This document shows, one piece after another, positions 18,251-27,000 of a DNA stretch of 64,000 nt. The DNA comes from an uncultured Allomuricauda sp. (GTDB lineage Bacteria > Bacteroidota > Bacteroidia > Flavobacteriales > Flavobacteriaceae). How positions within the stretch are numbered: the stretch's first letter is position 1; the number at the start of each line of letters is the position of its first letter. The translations under genes and the position numbers were made by a program. Under the pieces are notes generated by a model that saw only the letters and a program-made list of their open reading frames with translations, was not told where the DNA came from and did not search any database. The stretch is taken from NCBI RefSeq assembly GCF_947499695.1, contig NZ_CANMPQ010000001.1:1302001-1366000 (forward strand), given 5' to 3'.

Positions 18251-18775
18251 ATGCGTGCAGTTTTTACCTACTTAACTAAGATCAGTCTTTTCACACTACT
18301 TTTTATTGGATTTCAATCCCATGCGCAAAATGTAAAATGGCTCAGCTGGAATGAAGCGGTCGCATTATCCCAAACTGATACCAATCCCAAAAAAATATTT
18401 GTTGATGTATATACAGATTGGTGCGGATGGTGCAAAAAAATGGACAAGGATACTTTCCAAAAACCAGAAGTGGCCAAGTACATGCAAGAAAATTTTTATA
18501 TGGTGAAGTTGGATGCCGAAGGAAAAGACCCTATTGAATTTAAGGGAAACACTTTTAAGTTTGTTCCTTCAGGAAGAAGAGGTTACCACGAATTTGCGGC
18601 AGCTTTGTTGCAAGGAAAAATGAGCTATCCAACAGTAGTTTTTCTTGATGAAAAATTGAATATGTTATCCCCTGTTCCAGGATATCAGAAAGTGAAACCT
18701 TTTATGGAAATTGCCCGTTACTTTGGAGATGATATCTACAAAACCAAAGATTGGCAAGCTTACGCTGGCAAGTAA
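18251..18775 (+). CDS. Secreted thioredoxin-fold protein (DUF255/thioredoxin_7-like) with CGWC motif
   Basis: A 174-residue periplasmic thioredoxin-like protein. A signal peptide (about 1-25, ending GFQSHAQ) precedes WLSWNEAVALSQ and the redox motif DWCGWCKKMDKDTF. The cis-proline region reads SYPTVVFLDE. The CGWC centre and K-rich helix are typical of Bacteroidota exported thioredoxins that reduce or isomerise disulfides; the exact partner is unknown. It faces guaB tail to tail with 4 nt between the stops. A TAGTTTTG element (18206-18213) may be the -7 box. Confidence 0.85.
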   Translation: MRAVFTYLTKISLFTLLFIGFQSHAQNVKWLSWNEAVALSQTDTNPKKIFVDVYTDWCGWCKKMDKDTFQKPEVAKYMQENFYMVKLDAEGKDPIEFKGNTFKFVPSGRRGYHEFAAALLQGKMSYPTVVFLDEKLNMLSPVPGYQKVKPFMEIARYFGDDIYKTKDWQAYAGK

Positions 18776-18779
18776 ATCT

Positions 18780-20252
18780 TTATCTACTATAGTTTGGACT
18801 TTCCTTGGTGATCGTCACATCATGTGGGTGACTTTCATTGATTCCACTTGCGGTTATCTTAACAAACCTGCCCGAATCTTTTAGGGTTTCAATGTCTTTG
18901 GCGCCACAATAGCCCATACCAGCACGCAGTCCTCCAACAAATTGATGTATGCTTTCATACAATTCTCCTTTATACGGCACGCGACCAACAATACCTTCAG
19001 GGACCAATTTTTTAATGTCATCTTCCACATCTTGGAAATAGCGGTCCTTACTTCCTTCTTTCATGGCTTCAACTGACCCCATTCCGCGATACGACTTGAA
19101 CTTTCGTCCTTCATAAATAATCGTCTCACCTGGAGATTCTTTGGTTCCTGCAAGCAAAGAACCCAACATAACAGTATCAGCACCGGCCGCAATGGCCTTT
19201 GGAATATCTCCTGTATAGCGAATACCTCCATCAGCAATGACAGGAACTCCACTACCTTTTATTGCGGCAGCTACTTCCAATACCGCCGAAAACTGCGGAA
19301 ACCCAACTCCAGCGACCACACGTGTCGTACAAATTGAACCTGGACCTATACCAACTTTAACGGCATCCGCTCCAGCTTCCACCAAATACTTGGCTGCCTC
19401 TCCGGTGGCGATATTTCCAACAATGACCTCCAATTCAGGATAATTGGCTTTTACTTCTTTAAGCACGCTTACAACACCTTTGGTATGTCCATGAGCCGTG
19501 TCAATAACAATAGCATCCACTCCGGCATTGACCAAAGCTCCTGCCCTATCCACTGCATCTTGGGTCACTCCAATTGCGGCCGCAACTCTTAATCTACCGT
19601 AGTGGTCTTTGTTAGCTATGGGTTTTTGGGTCAATTTGGTGATATCCCTAAAAGTGATAAGTCCCACCAGTTCGTCATTTTGGTTAACTACGGGAAGCTT
19701 TTCGATTTTATTTTCTTGGAGAATTACCTCGGCTTGTTCCAGGGAGGTTCCTTCACCAACAGTTACCAAGTTTTCGGAGGTCATTACCTCACTTATTGGC
19801 CTACTGTTGTTTTTTTCAAACCTTAAATCACGATTGGTGACAATCCCAATAAGCTTGTTACTTTCATTGACAATGGGAATACCCCCAATACTATGTTCTC
19901 TCATACTTGCCTTGGCGTCCATCACCAAAGCATCCTGCGTTAACGTAACAGGATCCAGAATCATACCACTTTCCGCTCGCTTCACCTTTCTTACCTTAAT
20001 GGCTTGCTGCTCAATGGTCATATTCTTGTGTAACACTCCAATGCCTCCTTCACGAGCCATGGCAATGGCCATTTGTGACTCAGTAACGGTATCCATAGCC
20101 GCGGATACTATAGGAACATTAATGGTGATGTTTCTGGTAAACTTTGTTTGAATATTGACCTCTCGGGGAAGTACTTCGGAATATGCCGGCACAAGTAGGA
20201 CATCATCATAAGTTAGTCCTTCGCCAACAATTTTGTTTAGGTGGGCTTCCAT
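18780..20252 (-). CDS. guaB: Inosine-5'-monophosphate dehydrogenase
   Basis: Oxidises IMP to XMP with NAD+, the committing step of GMP synthesis. The 490-residue protein has the TIM-barrel opening [21 protein letters not shown], a pair of CBS domains inserted at about 95-210 ([42 protein letters not shown]) and the catalytic loop [18 protein letters not shown] containing the nucleophilic cysteine. The C-terminal segment [27 protein letters not shown] is complete. Likely monocistronic, with a -7 box at 20276-20283. Confidence 0.97.
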   Translation of the reverse strand: MEAHLNKIVGEGLTYDDVLLVPAYSEVLPREVNIQTKFTRNITINVPIVSAAMDTVTESQMAIAMAREGGIGVLHKNMTIEQQAIKVRKVKRAESGMILDPVTLTQDALVMDAKASMREHSIGGIPIVNESNKLIGIVTNRDLRFEKNNSRPISEVMTSENLVTVGEGTSLEQAEVILQENKIEKLPVVNQNDELVGLITFRDITKLTQKPIANKDHYGRLRVAAAIGVTQDAVDRAGALVNAGVDAIVIDTAHGHTKGVVSVLKEVKANYPELEVIVGNIATGEAAKYLVEAGADAVKVGIGPGSICTTRVVAGVGFPQFSAVLEVAAAIKGSGVPVIADGGIRYTGDIPKAIAAGADTVMLGSLLAGTKESPGETIIYEGRKFKSYRGMGSVEAMKEGSKDRYFQDVEDDIKKLVPEGIVGRVPYKGELYESIHQFVGGLRAGMGYCGAKDIETLKDSGRFVKITASGINESHPHDVTITKESPNYSR

Positions 20253-20275
20253 TGCAATTACGGATTAATTGCGTG

Positions 20276-20283
20276 CAAATATA
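20276..20283 (-). promoter_or_regulatory. Putative guaB -7 element (TATATTTG)
   Basis: Exact TAnnTTTG match on the minus strand, 23 nt upstream of the guaB ATG. The nearest TTG upstream is only 12 nt away, so no convincing -33 box is proposed. Confidence 0.42.
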
Positions 20284-20340
20284 CCACTTTTAATTCAAGT
20301 ATAAATCTTATTGGTTTTTTGGTAAATTTTAATTTATTTT

Positions 20341-20361
20341 TATTTAGACTTATTATAAATA
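20341..20361. promoter_or_regulatory. Palindromic operator, site A (TATTTAGA, 5 nt, TATAAATA)
   Basis: Two 8-nt arms around CTTAT, 7 of 8 arm positions complementary, followed 5 nt later by a -7-like TATATTTA (20367-20374). One of four copies in the 20.3-23.2 kb region (others at 21794, 23054, 23121). Binding here would cover the promoter of the DUF6686-like gene, suggesting repression. Confidence 0.6.
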
Positions 20362-20396
20362 ATAAATATATTTACATGATAAAACAGCAGAGAATT

Positions 20397-20747
20397 ATGT
20401 GCGAGTCCCAAAAAATCCTTAGTCAAACTAAAAATGGAACATTGACCTTTTGTGATAAAAGCAAGCTTTTTCAAATGGTCTATAACAATCTATGCTTTGA
20501 GTTATACGAATGGGAATTGGATTCATTTAAATCCTATATCTCCCAACTGGATATCTCTTATTGGGAAAACGAGTTTAAAAATTGGATCCATGAACGTAAA
20601 ATACCAATCTCTGTGGGTCAAAAGCACTTTATTATTTTAGTAAGCAAATGTGAAATTCTGGAGATTAAACGCCTGTTGTCTATTAACCTCAACCAGCTGA
20701 AGCTTCTCGCTTATAAAGAAATAAACTACACCTTTATTGAGAATTGA
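20397..20747 (+). CDS. Small DUF6686-like protein with operator-controlled promoter
   Basis: A 116-residue soluble protein opening MCESQKILSQTKNG, with LTFCDKSKLFQMVYNNLCFELYEWELDSF; the Cys near the start, the NG-x-L-x-x-C pattern and the NNLCFELYEWE stretch resemble the Bacteroidota DUF6686 group, whose function is unknown. The ATG at 20376 is in frame but lies almost at the predicted transcription start, so the ATG at 20397, after AGCAGAGAA, is preferred. Five cysteines could bind metal. Its 3' end overlaps by 14 bp the convergent membrane-protein gene, and it shares an operator motif with that operon. Confidence 0.6.
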   Translation: MCESQKILSQTKNGTLTFCDKSKLFQMVYNNLCFELYEWELDSFKSYISQLDISYWENEFKNWIHERKIPISVGQKHFIILVSKCEILEIKRLLSINLNQLKLLAYKEINYTFIEN

Positions 20748-21249
20748 GGTCTTTACCTTTTTTACTACTTCCCACGCACTGTAAAAAGACTAGTGCAGCG
20801 GAAAAAGTAAAGGTAAGCGTCATAAGAGTACCTGAAAAAATAACGATGTATTTCATCCATGATATACCTTTCCACATAAGATATATGCCCCCAAAGGTCA
20901 ACAGAACTGAAAGAAAAGGTTCTATGGTCAAAAACAGCTTCCAGTTCTTGGGAAACTTGGCAATCCAAACCAATCCACCTAACAAGAAGAAAATAAACGA
21001 CATGGATAAGATATGGGTATGGACAATGGTAAGCATCTCCCGCTCCCCTTTTCGAAACTTCATGACCGTCGCACTCTCATCCTCTTCATTGCCCAAATAA
21101 TTCTCCTCTAAACCAGCTGGTGTTGTGGCCTCTGTCTGCCCTATAAACAAAAGCCCTGTAAAAAAGCCTATGGAAAGTACTATAACAAATACCGCAATAA
21201 AAAGTCGGAGTTCTTTCGGGAAATTAGTCAGAAGACCGTTATATTCCAT
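20734..21249 (-). CDS. Four-helix membrane protein, partner of the FMN-binding protein
   Basis: A 171-residue membrane protein with four predicted helices (about 15-38, 72-95, 104-127, 130-158). Helix 2 starts with IVHTHIL, two histidines that could bind heme, and an exposed loop between helices 1 and 2 (TEATTPAGLEENYLGNEEDE) is long and acidic. I do not recognise a named family. The start ATG overlaps the stop of the FMN-binding protein gene by 1 nt (TAATG), so the two are translationally coupled. An electron-transfer role with the flavoprotein is a reasonable inference, not shown by the sequence. Confidence 0.6.
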   Translation of the reverse strand: MEYNGLLTNFPKELRLFIAVFVIVLSIGFFTGLLFIGQTEATTPAGLEENYLGNEEDESATVMKFRKGEREMLTIVHTHILSMSFIFFLLGGLVWIAKFPKNWKLFLTIEPFLSVLLTFGGIYLMWKGISWMKYIVIFSGTLMTLTFTFSAALVFLQCVGSSKKGKDLNSQ

Positions 21250-21779
21250 TATAACTGTTCTTTTTCCTGAAGAATCCCAATAGTTTGTAAAAGATTATCC
21301 ATGGATTTTGTCATGGAACGGACGGAGATGGTAGCTCCGGAAATAGCATCAATATTAGTTTCATCACTTACCCGGTCACCGCCAGTTTTCCCAACAAATT
21401 GCTTAAGCCATCTTTTACTGCCTATTTCCCCGCCATATTCTTCACGATATATAAGCACTTTGGAATTCAAGACTTTTAAATCACCATCAAAAACTACCAA
21501 ATAATCAAATTTGGCCGTTTTGCTCGGTGCCTGATCGACAAAAGCATAACCCAATATCGAATCTTGAAGGTCAATCTTGTAGAAATTATCCCCAGAAATT
21601 TTGGTGGGAAGTGCTTCATTAATTTCCTGGGTAACCGTAACTGGAGTCAAACTGAAGTCGGAGACCTCAAAAGTCTTCTCAACTTCCTTTATAACCCTTT
21701 TATGGACTCCTTTTGGAATACCAAATCCAAAGAAAAGTAACAAAACAAAAAGTGTTGCAAATGGTTTGACAATTTTCAT
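21249..21779 (-). CDS. Exported FMN-binding domain protein
   Basis: A 176-residue exported protein: N-terminal hydrophobic helix (about 5-22), then an FMN-binding domain. The segment DAISGATISVRSM near the C-terminus holds the S-G-A-T motif in which the threonine receives FMN covalently from an ApbE-type transferase in this family (established for NqrC/RnfG-like proteins). It is the first gene of a coupled pair with the four-helix membrane protein. The -7-like box TATATTTG (21784-21791) lies only 5 nt before the ATG, so the transcript may be nearly leaderless, and operator site B overlaps the promoter. No nqr/rnf genes are adjacent. Confidence 0.78.
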   Translation of the reverse strand: MKIVKPFATLFVLLLFFGFGIPKGVHKRVIKEVEKTFEVSDFSLTPVTVTQEINEALPTKISGDNFYKIDLQDSILGYAFVDQAPSKTAKFDYLVVFDGDLKVLNSKVLIYREEYGGEIGSKRWLKQFVGKTGGDRVSDETNIDAISGATISVRSMTKSMDNLLQTIGILQEKEQL

Positions 21780-21783
21780 GCCT

Positions 21784-21814
21784 CAAATATATTAATTTAG
21801 ACTTATTATGAATA
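21784..21814 (-). promoter_or_regulatory. Promoter and operator site B of the FMN-binding operon
   Basis: The -7-like TATATTTG (21784-21791, minus strand) is preceded after 2 nt by the 8-5-8 operator AATTTAGA, CTTAT, TATGAATA (21794-21814), the weakest of the four copies (5 of 8 arm positions complementary). The site lies where the -33 region would be. Confidence 0.5.
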
Positions 21815-21845
21815 AAAATAAGCCGAATAATCTTTCAACAGCACG

Positions 21846-21873
21846 AAAAAAAAGGTGTGGTTAAAACCACACC
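21846..21873 (-). terminator. Terminator overlapping the end of the porin gene
   Basis: A 9-bp perfect stem GGTGTGGTT / AACCACACC with a 2-nt spacer, followed on the minus strand by eight T. The porin stop codon (21861-21863) lies inside the hairpin, so the last codons (Val-Trp-Phe-stop) double as the terminator stem. It also insulates the downstream FMN-binding operon. Confidence 0.85.
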
Positions 21874-23039
21874 CCTATTCCAAAATTAAGTCTGTCGGTA
21901 ACATCGTCACCGTCCAAAGCGTTGCTCCTGAACTGATAATCTCCTTTGATTACCACGCCAGGGGCGATATGATAGGTAAGTCCTGTTGTTACATCTGTAC
22001 GGTCGTACGCTTCATTTTCTACCAAAGCACCATCGGTATTGGCATGGGTGTCATATTTTTCGTAGCGTGCGAAAGCGAATAGTTTTTGTCTTTTACCTGA
22101 CGGGAGTAGATTATAAGCACCCTCAACATACCATCCTTGTAGGGCACTACCCAAATCTCTTCCTGTTAGATTGTTATAGGCTTCAGTATCTGACAAAGAA
22201 GCATGGATAAATTGTCCACGTGCGGTAAAACGTTGATAAGCGTATCTTGCATCAAGTCCAAACATTGCCATTCCAATGTCGGAACCATCAAATTGTTCTA
22301 CATCATCGGCTGCTTGTGTACGTCCAAAATAAGTTGAAAACCCAAGACGCAAACCACGAATTCCATAATAGTCCAACTTGGTGGACAGATTTGGACTATC
22401 AATAGTTGAGCGAATACCTTTCTGTCTTCCGCTTCTTAATCCATTCGAGCCTCTTAAAATTCCAGAAACTCCTCCTTCGCCATCTGCTTCTGAGGATTTA
22501 AAACCGTTAAATAGATACGCTTGATAGCCAAGAGAAATAGAATTGAATCTGCCTGTTACCCCTACTCCAAGTTCTCTCCAGGTTGTGGGTACAATTACAT
22601 TATCTACCATAGGTCTTTCTGTTCCGTTGAAGGTTGTAGGTTCGTGAAATTCATTCACAATACCCATAGGAACAAGCATTAAACCCCCTCTAATATTTAA
22701 GTTAGGTGCCGCATTATAGTTTACAAATGCCTGCTCAACAAAAACTTCTTCTACGTGCTCAAACTCAATTTCTGTTACAAACTGGGTACGGTCATCAAAA
22801 CGATATCCAAAGAGTATTACCAGACGTTGCACATCTATTTCACCATTTTGACCATTTGGCTGATTGTACAACATCTCCCCATAAGCCCCAACTGTAACCG
22901 CCGAAGCATAATTTCCCGAAAGAAGTCGTTGCGCCGCATTGATTTGTTTTTGAGGATCCAAGGTAATGGAATCGGTTTGCGTCTGCGCAAAAATTGATGT
23001 TGAAACTAGCAATGCTAAAAGAAGGGTGTACTTCCTCAT
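21861..23039 (-). CDS. Outer-membrane porin (phosphate-selective-porin-like)
   Basis: About 392 residues starting at MRKYTLLLALLVS (ATG at 23039), with signal peptide cleavage near IFAQ. The mature protein has alternating hydrophobic/polar strands (YGEMLYNQ, VILFGYRFDDRTQFVTEIEFEHVEEVFVEQAFVNY, GGLMLVPMGIVNEFHEPTTFNG) and ends in phenylalanine (GIGVWF), the typical beta-barrel terminus. Substrate unknown. Upstream there is a well-formed promoter (TTTG at 23115-23118, 20 nt, TATATTTG at 23087-23094) flanked on either side by operator copies C and D. Co-regulation with the FMN-binding operon suggests uptake of a limiting nutrient, possibly iron. Confidence 0.82.
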   Translation of the reverse strand: MRKYTLLLALLVSTSIFAQTQTDSITLDPQKQINAAQRLLSGNYASAVTVGAYGEMLYNQPNGQNGEIDVQRLVILFGYRFDDRTQFVTEIEFEHVEEVFVEQAFVNYNAAPNLNIRGGLMLVPMGIVNEFHEPTTFNGTERPMVDNVIVPTTWRELGVGVTGRFNSISLGYQAYLFNGFKSSEADGEGGVSGILRGSNGLRSGRQKGIRSTIDSPNLSTKLDYYGIRGLRLGFSTYFGRTQAADDVEQFDGSDIGMAMFGLDARYAYQRFTARGQFIHASLSDTEAYNNLTGRDLGSALQGWYVEGAYNLLPSGKRQKLFAFARYEKYDTHANTDGALVENEAYDRTDVTTGLTYHIAPGVVIKGDYQFRSNALDGDDVTDRLNFGIGVWF

Positions 23040-23053
23040 TTGTTTGTTATTAT

Positions 23054-23141
23054 TATTTAGATTGATTTTAAATAAATTGATGGCAGCAAATATATTTCGA
23101 CCGTTGGAATGGACCAAATTTATTTAGACTTAATTTAAATA
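23054..23141 (-). promoter_or_regulatory. Porin promoter with operator sites C and D
   Basis: -33 TTTG (23115-23118) and -7 TATATTTG (23087-23094) with a 20-nt spacer. Operator D (TATTTAGA, CTTAA, TTTAAATA; 23121-23141) sits just upstream of the -33 box, and operator C (TATTTAGA, TTGAT, TTTAAATA; 23054-23074) just downstream of the expected start site. Arms are 7 of 8 complementary in both. The flanking arrangement fits a repressor that bridges or blocks the promoter. Confidence 0.62.
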
Positions 23142-23190
23142 AATTTTAATATTTAACATTTTGGTGACTTAGGAAGCAACCTGTAGTCAA

Positions 23191-24054
23191 TTAATGATAG
23201 GCCGAAAAAAGTTCAGTGGCCTTGTTGTAAGCGGCTTCAAAAACCATCCAATTAACCCCTGTCTCTGCCTTTTGTGAAGTAAAATACGAGAGCATTTTCT
23301 CGGTTGGCATATTTCCGGTAAGTTCATCTTTAGCCATGGGACATCCTCCAAAACCTTGGACCGCTCCATCGAAACGTCGACATCCAGCTTGGTAAGCTGC
23401 ATCCACTTTCTCATGCCATTTTGTAGGTGTGGTATGTAAGTGAGCACCAAATTCAATATCCGGATATTTTGGAATCAGGTTGGAAAATAAATAGTCGATA
23501 ACTTCTGGAGTAGAACTACCAATGGTATCGGAAAGCGATAAAATTCTGGCTCCCATAGTCGCTAATTTTTCCGTCCATTCCCCTACAATTTCCACATTCC
23601 AAGGGTCCCCATAGGGATTGCCAAATCCCATAGAAATATAAGTGACTACTTCCTTATCATTGGTGTTGGCAATTTCTAAAATACCTTTAAGCGTTTCCAC
23701 AGATTGGTCAATGGTCTTATGGGTATTCCGCATCTGAAAGTTCTCCGAAATGGAAAAAGGATACCCCAAGTAGTCAATAGCCTGATGCTGTGCAGCATCA
23801 TTGGCTCCCCTCGTATTGGCCACAATGGCCAACAACTTACTTTTTGTTTTCGAAAGATCAAGTTGTTCCAAAACTTTTGCAGTATCCACCATTTGAGGAA
23901 TAGCTTTGGGAGAGACAAAAGATCCGAAATCGATGGTGTCAAACCCGCACCCCAATAGTGATTGAATGTACCGCACCTTTTCCTCAGTGGGAATAAAGGT
24001 TTTGATTCCTTGCATGGCGTCCCGTGGACATTCTATTAACTTTACCTCTGCCAT
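23191..24054 (-). CDS. Hydroxymethylglutaryl-CoA lyase
   Basis: Cleaves HMG-CoA to acetyl-CoA and acetoacetate, the last step of leucine breakdown. The 287-residue TIM-barrel protein (DRE-TIM family) begins MAEVKLIECPRDAMQGI; the ECPRDA/Q stretch holds the catalytic Arg-Asp pair, SDTIGSS and GAHLHTT follow with the metal-binding histidines, and GFGGCPMAKDELTGN is the glycine-rich active-site loop with its cysteine. An ATG at 24063 adds three residues. It starts 10-20 nt after the LysE-family gene on the same strand, suggesting co-transcription. Confidence 0.92.
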   Translation of the reverse strand: MAEVKLIECPRDAMQGIKTFIPTEEKVRYIQSLLGCGFDTIDFGSFVSPKAIPQMVDTAKVLEQLDLSKTKSKLLAIVANTRGANDAAQHQAIDYLGYPFSISENFQMRNTHKTIDQSVETLKGILEIANTNDKEVVTYISMGFGNPYGDPWNVEIVGEWTEKLATMGARILSLSDTIGSSTPEVIDYLFSNLIPKYPDIEFGAHLHTTPTKWHEKVDAAYQAGCRRFDGAVQGFGGCPMAKDELTGNMPTEKMLSYFTSQKAETGVNWMVFEAAYNKATELFSAYH

Positions 24055-24073
24055 TGTCTGCATAAAATTACCA

Positions 24074-24700
24074 CTATTTATCAGATAAGATCAAATAGAT
24101 AGCTATTCCAACAAAAACAAAAATCTGCATCCATTTTAAGTAAAATCCCGTTTTTGAATTTCTCTTGAGATAGTTGGAAATAGCTCCGGCCAAAACGGCA
24201 ATTGTTCCAAAAATGACAAAGGCAATCAGCATAAAAAGCAAGCCAAGAACATAAAATTGAATAACCGGATGAAGTTCTGTACTGAACAAAAATCCTGGAA
24301 AAAATGCCAGGAAAAAAATGGTCACCTTTGGGTTCAACACATTCATGGTAAATCCTTTCCAAAACAATTGGCCCAATCCTCTTGAAGAAACCCCTTTCTT
24401 ATCCAAAGAAATTGTAGCATCACTCCGATATACCATCACAGCCAAGTAGAGTAGATAAGCTGCTCCAAACAATTTGATTCCCCAAAACAAGGTATCACTT
24501 CTTTTGATGACTTCAGAAATGCCAAAGGCCAATAAAGTTGTATGTACCAAACATCCGCTTACTAAACCTGCAACTGTGGCCAGTCCAGATTTCACCCCAT
24601 TGGAAATACTTTGACTAAGAACAAAAATGTTATCAGGGCCCGGAGCAATCGCCAATATGGCGGCAGCCATGCAAAATCCTATTAAAATTTCATAATTCAA
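24074..24700 (-). CDS. LysE/RhtB family amino acid exporter
   Basis: A 208-residue membrane protein with about six helices and the family signature near the N-terminus, AIAPGPDNIFVLSQSISNGVKSGL, plus the later motif KGFTMNVLNPKVTIFFLAFFPGF. RhtB-type proteins export amino acids or related compounds by proton exchange; the substrate cannot be read here. It is immediately upstream of HMG-CoA lyase, so a link to branched-chain amino acid metabolism is possible but only from position. Confidence 0.9.
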   Translation of the reverse strand: MNYEILIGFCMAAAILAIAPGPDNIFVLSQSISNGVKSGLATVAGLVSGCLVHTTLLAFGISEVIKRSDTLFWGIKLFGAAYLLYLAVMVYRSDATISLDKKGVSSRGLGQLFWKGFTMNVLNPKVTIFFLAFFPGFLFSTELHPVIQFYVLGLLFMLIAFVIFGTIAVLAGAISNYLKRNSKTGFYLKWMQIFVFVGIAIYLILSDK

Positions 24701-24912
24701 GATAGAAGTGTTTCAGTTGGAAATGTACAAAAATAATGCAGTCTGGCTTGTTGTTTTTGACTTGTTCAAACTTGATATGTATCGCCGTAATGTCAAGAAT
24801 TTCGGCAATCCGCTAAACTTTTTCACACAAATCAGCTCTTTAAATAATATCCATTATATTTATCCTTGCCCTTTTATTTGGGTATACGATTAGATAGCTA
24901 GCTCAACGTGTT

Positions 24913-26988
24913 GTGAAAAAAACCTCAGTACTATATTTACTGTTCTGTTGCATTTGTGCACCCTGTTTTGGACAAATCCTTGTTGATCCTAACTATACAG
25001 TGGAGCGTTTGGTAAATGAGGTTCTTGTAAACAGCAGCTGCGCAGAAACTTCCAATTACAGGTCCTCTACTGGTACTAATTTTGGTGTAAATGGGATTGG
25101 TTATTTTGAATCCAATGGAAGTAAGTTTCCCTATCGAGAAGGTATTGTAATCTCCACAGGCAATGCGATAGATGCGATGGGACCAAATATTGATATTAAA
25201 ACCGCTGGGGACGAGGCTTGGTTGGGCGATAATGATTTGTCGGCTGCAACCGGTGTCTCAAGTCTTTTTAATGCGTCGTATATCGAATTTGACTTTGTTC
25301 CCAAAACCAACAATATAAGTTTCAATTTTCTTTTTGCATCCGAAGAATATTCGGAAGCCTACCAGTGTACCTATTCCGATGTTTTTGCATTCATCTTAAC
25401 AGACTCAAGTGGTATTTCCACCAATCTTGCCCTTGTTCCAGAATCAGAGGATCGAGTTTCGGCAACAAGTATTAGGCCTGGGGTTCCGAATACTTGCGAA
25501 GCAAGCAACAATAAATACTTTGGAGGTATCAATGGAGACGGTTCTGCTATTTCCATGACGGGAAAAACAAAAAGTTTAGTAGCTGAATCCTTAGTGAACC
25601 CTGGAGAAACTTATACCATAAAACTTGTCATAGCGGATAACTTGGATACTGCGTTGGATTCCGCCGTCTTTTTGGACGGAGGGAGTTTTTCCATCGATGT
25701 TTCCCTAGGTGAAAATAGAACCGTAAGAACTGGAAATCCGCTTTGTGATGGAGAAATTTTTGAAATGGATGCCACTGCATCAGGAGCGGCACATTATAGA
25801 TGGTTCCGAGATGGTGCTCGGCTGCACCATTTTGATGATTTACCTATAGTATCGGTAACAGAGGATGGCACCTATGAGGTGGAAGTTGAGTTTTCTGCCA
25901 CATGTGTTTCTGAGGGAAGAGTAGAAATTGAGTTTATAGCTCCTCCACAGGTTGCAGAGCCACCCATAGATTTAAACGTATGTGATTTTGAAAGTGAAGG
26001 TCAAGGACTAGTTGACCTTTCTGAAAATACTCCTCGAATTGTTGGAGGTCAAGACTCGAGTATTTATCGAGTATACTATTATAGGTCCATGGAAGATGCC
26101 GAAAACTTCGAAAATGTAATTGGTGTTCCCGGAAGATATTTAATGAGTCAACCCACTGAAACCATTTATGCACGAATTTCTTCAGGAAGAAGCTGCCACG
26201 AGATAGCCTCTTTTACCATCAATCTGCGTCAGTTAGATTTTTCATCGACTTTGCAGGAAGAATATATTTTATGTTTAGATGGTGAAGGGAGTCCTATTGA
26301 ACCGCGACCGCAAATGGATACAGGGCTTTCCTTAACGGATTACTCTTTTACTTGGTATCATAATTCGATAAGTGCAGGGAATTTAATTACAAATGAAAAC
26401 CAACCTTTCCTTATTCCTTCCGAATCTGGAATTTACCATGTTGTGGCTCAAAATCTCCTGTACAATTGCGAAATATCTCTATCAACAAGTGTAATCACAT
26501 CGGAACCTCCAACGCTTTTTGAGGTGAATATTTTGAGTGACCTGTTTGCGGATAACCATTCTATTTCTATTGATGTTGAAGGGCCTAGTGAGTATATGTT
26601 CAGTTTGGACGGATTTACCTTTAGTGAAAACAACGTTTTTTCCAATCTGAATCCAGGAGGTCATATTGCATATGTTCAAGATTCAAATGAGTGCAGTATC
26701 CTATCCAAAAAATTCTTTATTGTGGATTATCCTCGATTTTTCACTCCTAACGGTGATGGCATAAATGATACTTGGAAAATTGTAAGTCTATTTGAAATTG
26801 AGAATCCTGAAATAATCATTTTTGACCGATATGGTGTGATTCAACATCAATTTAACAATGAAATGGGATGGGATGGTACCACTAGAGGGAATAAAGCTCC
26901 CTCAACAGATTATTGGTTCAGTCTCACCTACGATACCAAAGAAGGAACTAGAAAAGTGTTTAAAAGTCACTTCACCCTAAAGCGATAG
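24913..26988 (+). CDS. Secreted choice-of-anchor L protein with T9SS type B sorting domain
   Basis: A 691-residue exported protein starting at GTG 24913 (KKTSVLYLLFCCICAPCFGQ signal peptide). Residues about 25-265 form a choice-of-anchor L type domain (GIGYFESNGSKFPYREGIVISTGNA, FDFVPKTNNISFNFLFASEEYSEAY, FAFILTDSSG), a surface module frequent in Flavobacteriia. Ig-like and other beta modules follow, and the T9SS type B C-terminal domain (YPRFFTPNGDGINDTW to HFTLKR) closes the protein. It is the third type B protein in the window and shares the FFTPNGD and final KR hallmarks with those at 6.7 and 9.4 kb. Monocistronic, convergent with pyrD. Confidence 0.87.
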   Translation: MKKTSVLYLLFCCICAPCFGQILVDPNYTVERLVNEVLVNSSCAETSNYRSSTGTNFGVNGIGYFESNGSKFPYREGIVISTGNAIDAMGPNIDIKTAGDEAWLGDNDLSAATGVSSLFNASYIEFDFVPKTNNISFNFLFASEEYSEAYQCTYSDVFAFILTDSSGISTNLALVPESEDRVSATSIRPGVPNTCEASNNKYFGGINGDGSAISMTGKTKSLVAESLVNPGETYTIKLVIADNLDTALDSAVFLDGGSFSIDVSLGENRTVRTGNPLCDGEIFEMDATASGAAHYRWFRDGARLHHFDDLPIVSVTEDGTYEVEVEFSATCVSEGRVEIEFIAPPQVAEPPIDLNVCDFESEGQGLVDLSENTPRIVGGQDSSIYRVYYYRSMEDAENFENVIGVPGRYLMSQPTETIYARISSGRSCHEIASFTINLRQLDFSSTLQEEYILCLDGEGSPIEPRPQMDTGLSLTDYSFTWYHNSISAGNLITNENQPFLIPSESGIYHVVAQNLLYNCEISLSTSVITSEPPTLFEVNILSDLFADNHSISIDVEGPSEYMFSLDGFTFSENNVFSNLNPGGHIAYVQDSNECSILSKKFFIVDYPRFFTPNGDGINDTWKIVSLFEIENPEIIIFDRYGVIQHQFNNEMGWDGTTRGNKAPSTDYWFSLTYDTKEGTRKVFKSHFTLKR

Positions 26989-27000
26989 CAAAATGTGCTA

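Noticed and set aside
20241-20396. Longer N-terminus for the DUF6686-like protein
   Set aside because: The extra residues would be encoded by the operator and promoter region and include the guaB start on the other strand.
24708-24893. 61-residue ORF between the LysE-family gene and the choice-of-anchor L gene
   Set aside because: No ribosome-binding region, no recognisable domain, and composition typical of intergenic DNA.
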